Source: an uncultured Clostridia bacterium | Lineage (GTDB): Bacteria > Bacillota > Clostridia > Christensenellales > DTU072 | Reading direction: 5' to 3' | DNA length: 49,722 nt | NCBI GenBank assembly: GCA_944372095.1 | Contig: CALVYG010000009.1 | Coordinates: 1-49,722, forward strand | Part shown: positions 48,399 to 49,722 of the stretch, piece by piece | Layout of the letters: the number at the start of each line of letters is the position of its first letter | Position numbering within the stretch: position 1 is the first letter of the stretch | Translations under genes and position numbers: made by a program | The notes under the pieces: generated by a model | Told to the model about the DNA's origin: nothing | Database searches by the model: none | The model's input: the letters and a program-made list of their open reading frames with translations, nothing else

Positions 48399-49722
48399 TC
48401 AGCTTTTCAGCCTCCACGCCATAGGGTTAAACAGGAACAGCATCGGCAATATTTCCAGTCTTCCCGCCAACATATCGAATGACAGTATCAGCTTCGATAC
48501 GGGACTGAATCCGTTATAAGTTCCTACCGCCAATCTCCCGAACCCGGGCCCGACGTTACTCATACACGATACCACCGCCGTCAGTTTTTCGGTAAATGTA
48601 TTACCTCCATCCGAAATAAATATATCGTCAAAAAGGGCTACCAAAACCAATGATATAAGCACCGTTCCTATATATAATCCTAAAAACGACATCGTAGAGG
48701 CTATCGTTGCTCCTTCCAGTCTTTCGCCTTCCAGCCTCAGCGTTTTTATTCTGTTCGGACGCGCAGCTCTGTAATACTGTATCCTTGCATATTTTCCAGC
48801 TATCATTATTCGCGAAATTTTCATTCCGCCCGCGGTCGAACCGCTGCATCCACCGATAAACATCAACATAAATATTATCGCCTGGCACAATGCCGTCCAT
48901 GTCGAAAAATCTTCCACATACATACCCGTTGTCGACATTATCGACGCTATCTGGAACGAAGAATATCTCAGAGATTCCCCGAAACTTTCGTAGTTTTTGT
49001 TTATTGTAAGCGCTCCCGCAGTTGTCAAAATCGCAACGACAAACAATATCGTATATGTCCTGAGTTCTTCGCTTCTTATCGCGGTGGTGAATTTTCCTAT
49101 CAGTATCAAATAAAAAATGTTCATATTCACGCCGAACATAAACATCCCCACGGTGGCTATTATTTCTATCGCCACACTGTTATATGCGCCTAAACTTGCG
49201 TTCTTTATCGAAAATCCGCCCGTTCCGGCTATGCTCATCGAATGTACTATACTGTCAAATACGGGCATATCCGCTATTATAAACGATATTGCCAATATTA
49301 TCGTCATTCCGGTATATATCAAATACAATATCTTCGCCGTAAGCGTCAGTTTATCGGTGAACTTCTCCACCTGATGTCCCGGTACTTCCGCTTTGAATAT
49401 ATTCATTGTAGTTGCGTCTGTATTTTTAGGTATTATTGCCAGTACCAGCACCAGAATACCCATACCGCCTACCCAATGCGTAAAACATCTCAGTGCGTTC
49501 ACGCTGTAACTCAGTATCTCCACATCCGGAACCACCGACGCTCCCGTTGTCGTAAATCCGGACACCGCTTCGAAAAAGCAATTTATAAATCCGCCTATTT
49601 CTCCGGTTATTAGATATGCAAACGCGACCGTAACGGATATAAACACCCAGCTCAGCGCAACTATTATGAATCCTTCCGTTGCGGTAAGCCTTTTATTCCG
49701 CGGTTCCCTCAGCGAACACAGC
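48399..49722 (-). CDS. trkH: TrkH/KtrB family potassium uptake protein, N-terminus outside window
   Basis: The last 441 residues of a potassium channel-like transporter. The frame is open to the window edge: residues before the GTG at 49646 read RLTATEGFIIVALSW, so that GTG is an internal Val and not the start. Four selectivity-loop repeats are visible: SGFTTTGAS, GTGGFSIK, GGCSGSTAGGMK and SNVGPGFG. The arginine-containing segment after GGMK is the cytoplasmic loop regulated by TrkA/KtrA, whose gene is not in view. About 40-60 N-terminal residues are missing, judged from family length. No gene is coupled to it downstream. Confidence 0.95.
   Translation of the reverse strand, partial: LCSLREPRNKRLTATEGFIIVALSWVFISVTVAFAYLITGEIGGFINCFFEAVSGFTTTGASVVPDVEILSYSVNALRCFTHWVGGMGILVLVLAIIPKNTDATTMNIFKAEVPGHQVEKFTDKLTLTAKILYLIYTGMTIILAISFIIADMPVFDSIVHSMSIAGTGGFSIKNASLGAYNSVAIEIIATVGMFMFGVNMNIFYLILIGKFTTAIRSEELRTYTILFVVAILTTAGALTINKNYESFGESLRYSSFQIASIMSTTGMYVEDFSTWTALCQAIIFMLMFIGGCSGSTAGGMKISRIMIAGKYARIQYYRAARPNRIKTLRLEGERLEGATIASTMSFLGLYIGTVLISLVLVALFDDIFISDGGNTFTEKLTAVVSCMSNVGPGFGRLAVGTYNGFSPVSKLILSFDMLAGRLEILPMLFLFNPMAWRLKS

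Noticed and set aside
49644..49646. GTG as start of trkH
   Set aside because: The frame continues upstream to the window edge with TrkH-like sequence, so this is an internal Val codon.

Overview
This 49.7 kb window looks like chromosome from a spore-forming, probably anaerobic and host-associated member of the Firmicutes (class Clostridia). The evidence is a SpmA/SpmB pair, a SpoVB-like flippase, an L27 protein with the short N-terminal extension that Prp protease removes, a tetrahydrofolate riboswitch and a probable cobalamin riboswitch each feeding an ECF transporter S subunit, a class II aldolase, and a giant BspA-type leucine-rich-repeat lipoprotein of the kind common in gut Firmicutes. 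I see no rRNA, tRNA, CRISPR, insertion sequence or prophage. Species identity cannot be read from the sequence alone.

Layout. (1) 1-8492, minus strand: rpmE, a DUF1385-PrmC fusion, prfA, a DRE-TIM acyltransferase (isopropylmalate/homocitrate/(Re)-citrate synthase family), a small P-loop protein, thrC, trpS and the start of a DUF5685 gene, behind a perfect-consensus promoter. (2) 8523-9880, plus: murC. (3) 9899-20989, minus: a 10 kb LRR lipoprotein gene with a zinc-ligand-less MDR dehydrogenase downstream. (4) 21198-24862: spmA-spmB (plus), trmN6-rsmI (minus), fba (plus). (5) 24910-26197, minus: riboswitch, DUF4430 lipoprotein, ECF S subunit, a likely vitamin B12 acquisition unit. (6) 26320-28318, minus: a polytopic GT-C-like membrane protein. 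(7) 28393-34665, plus: a MacB-type ABC transporter, then ppx-maf-MreB-like. (8) 34678-40976, minus: a ferritin-like protein and a double GH2 (LacZ-like) protein whose catalytic residues look lost. (9) 41001-41885, minus: THF riboswitch and folT. (10) 41890-44622, plus: SpoVB-like flippase and mnmA. (11) 44629-48300, minus: minD-minE, then rplU-prp-rpmA-ogg-NYN. (12) 48399-49722, minus: partial trkH.

The window mixes housekeeping clusters (translation, tRNA and rRNA modification, cell wall, division) with lineage-specific surface and transport genes. The most unusual signals are regulatory. Six transcription units have a -10 hexamer only 5-8 nt before the start codon and no Shine-Dalgarno sequence, two of them behind perfect TTGACA-17-TATAAT promoters, which suggests leaderless mRNAs. 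Both riboswitches appear to control a hairpin that buries the Shine-Dalgarno sequence and is followed directly by a U-rich tract and the start codon. The most unusual proteins are the tandem GH2 pseudoenzyme candidate, the degenerate actin-like protein after maf, and the 3329-residue LRR lipoprotein, which carries an exact 63-bp in-frame duplication.
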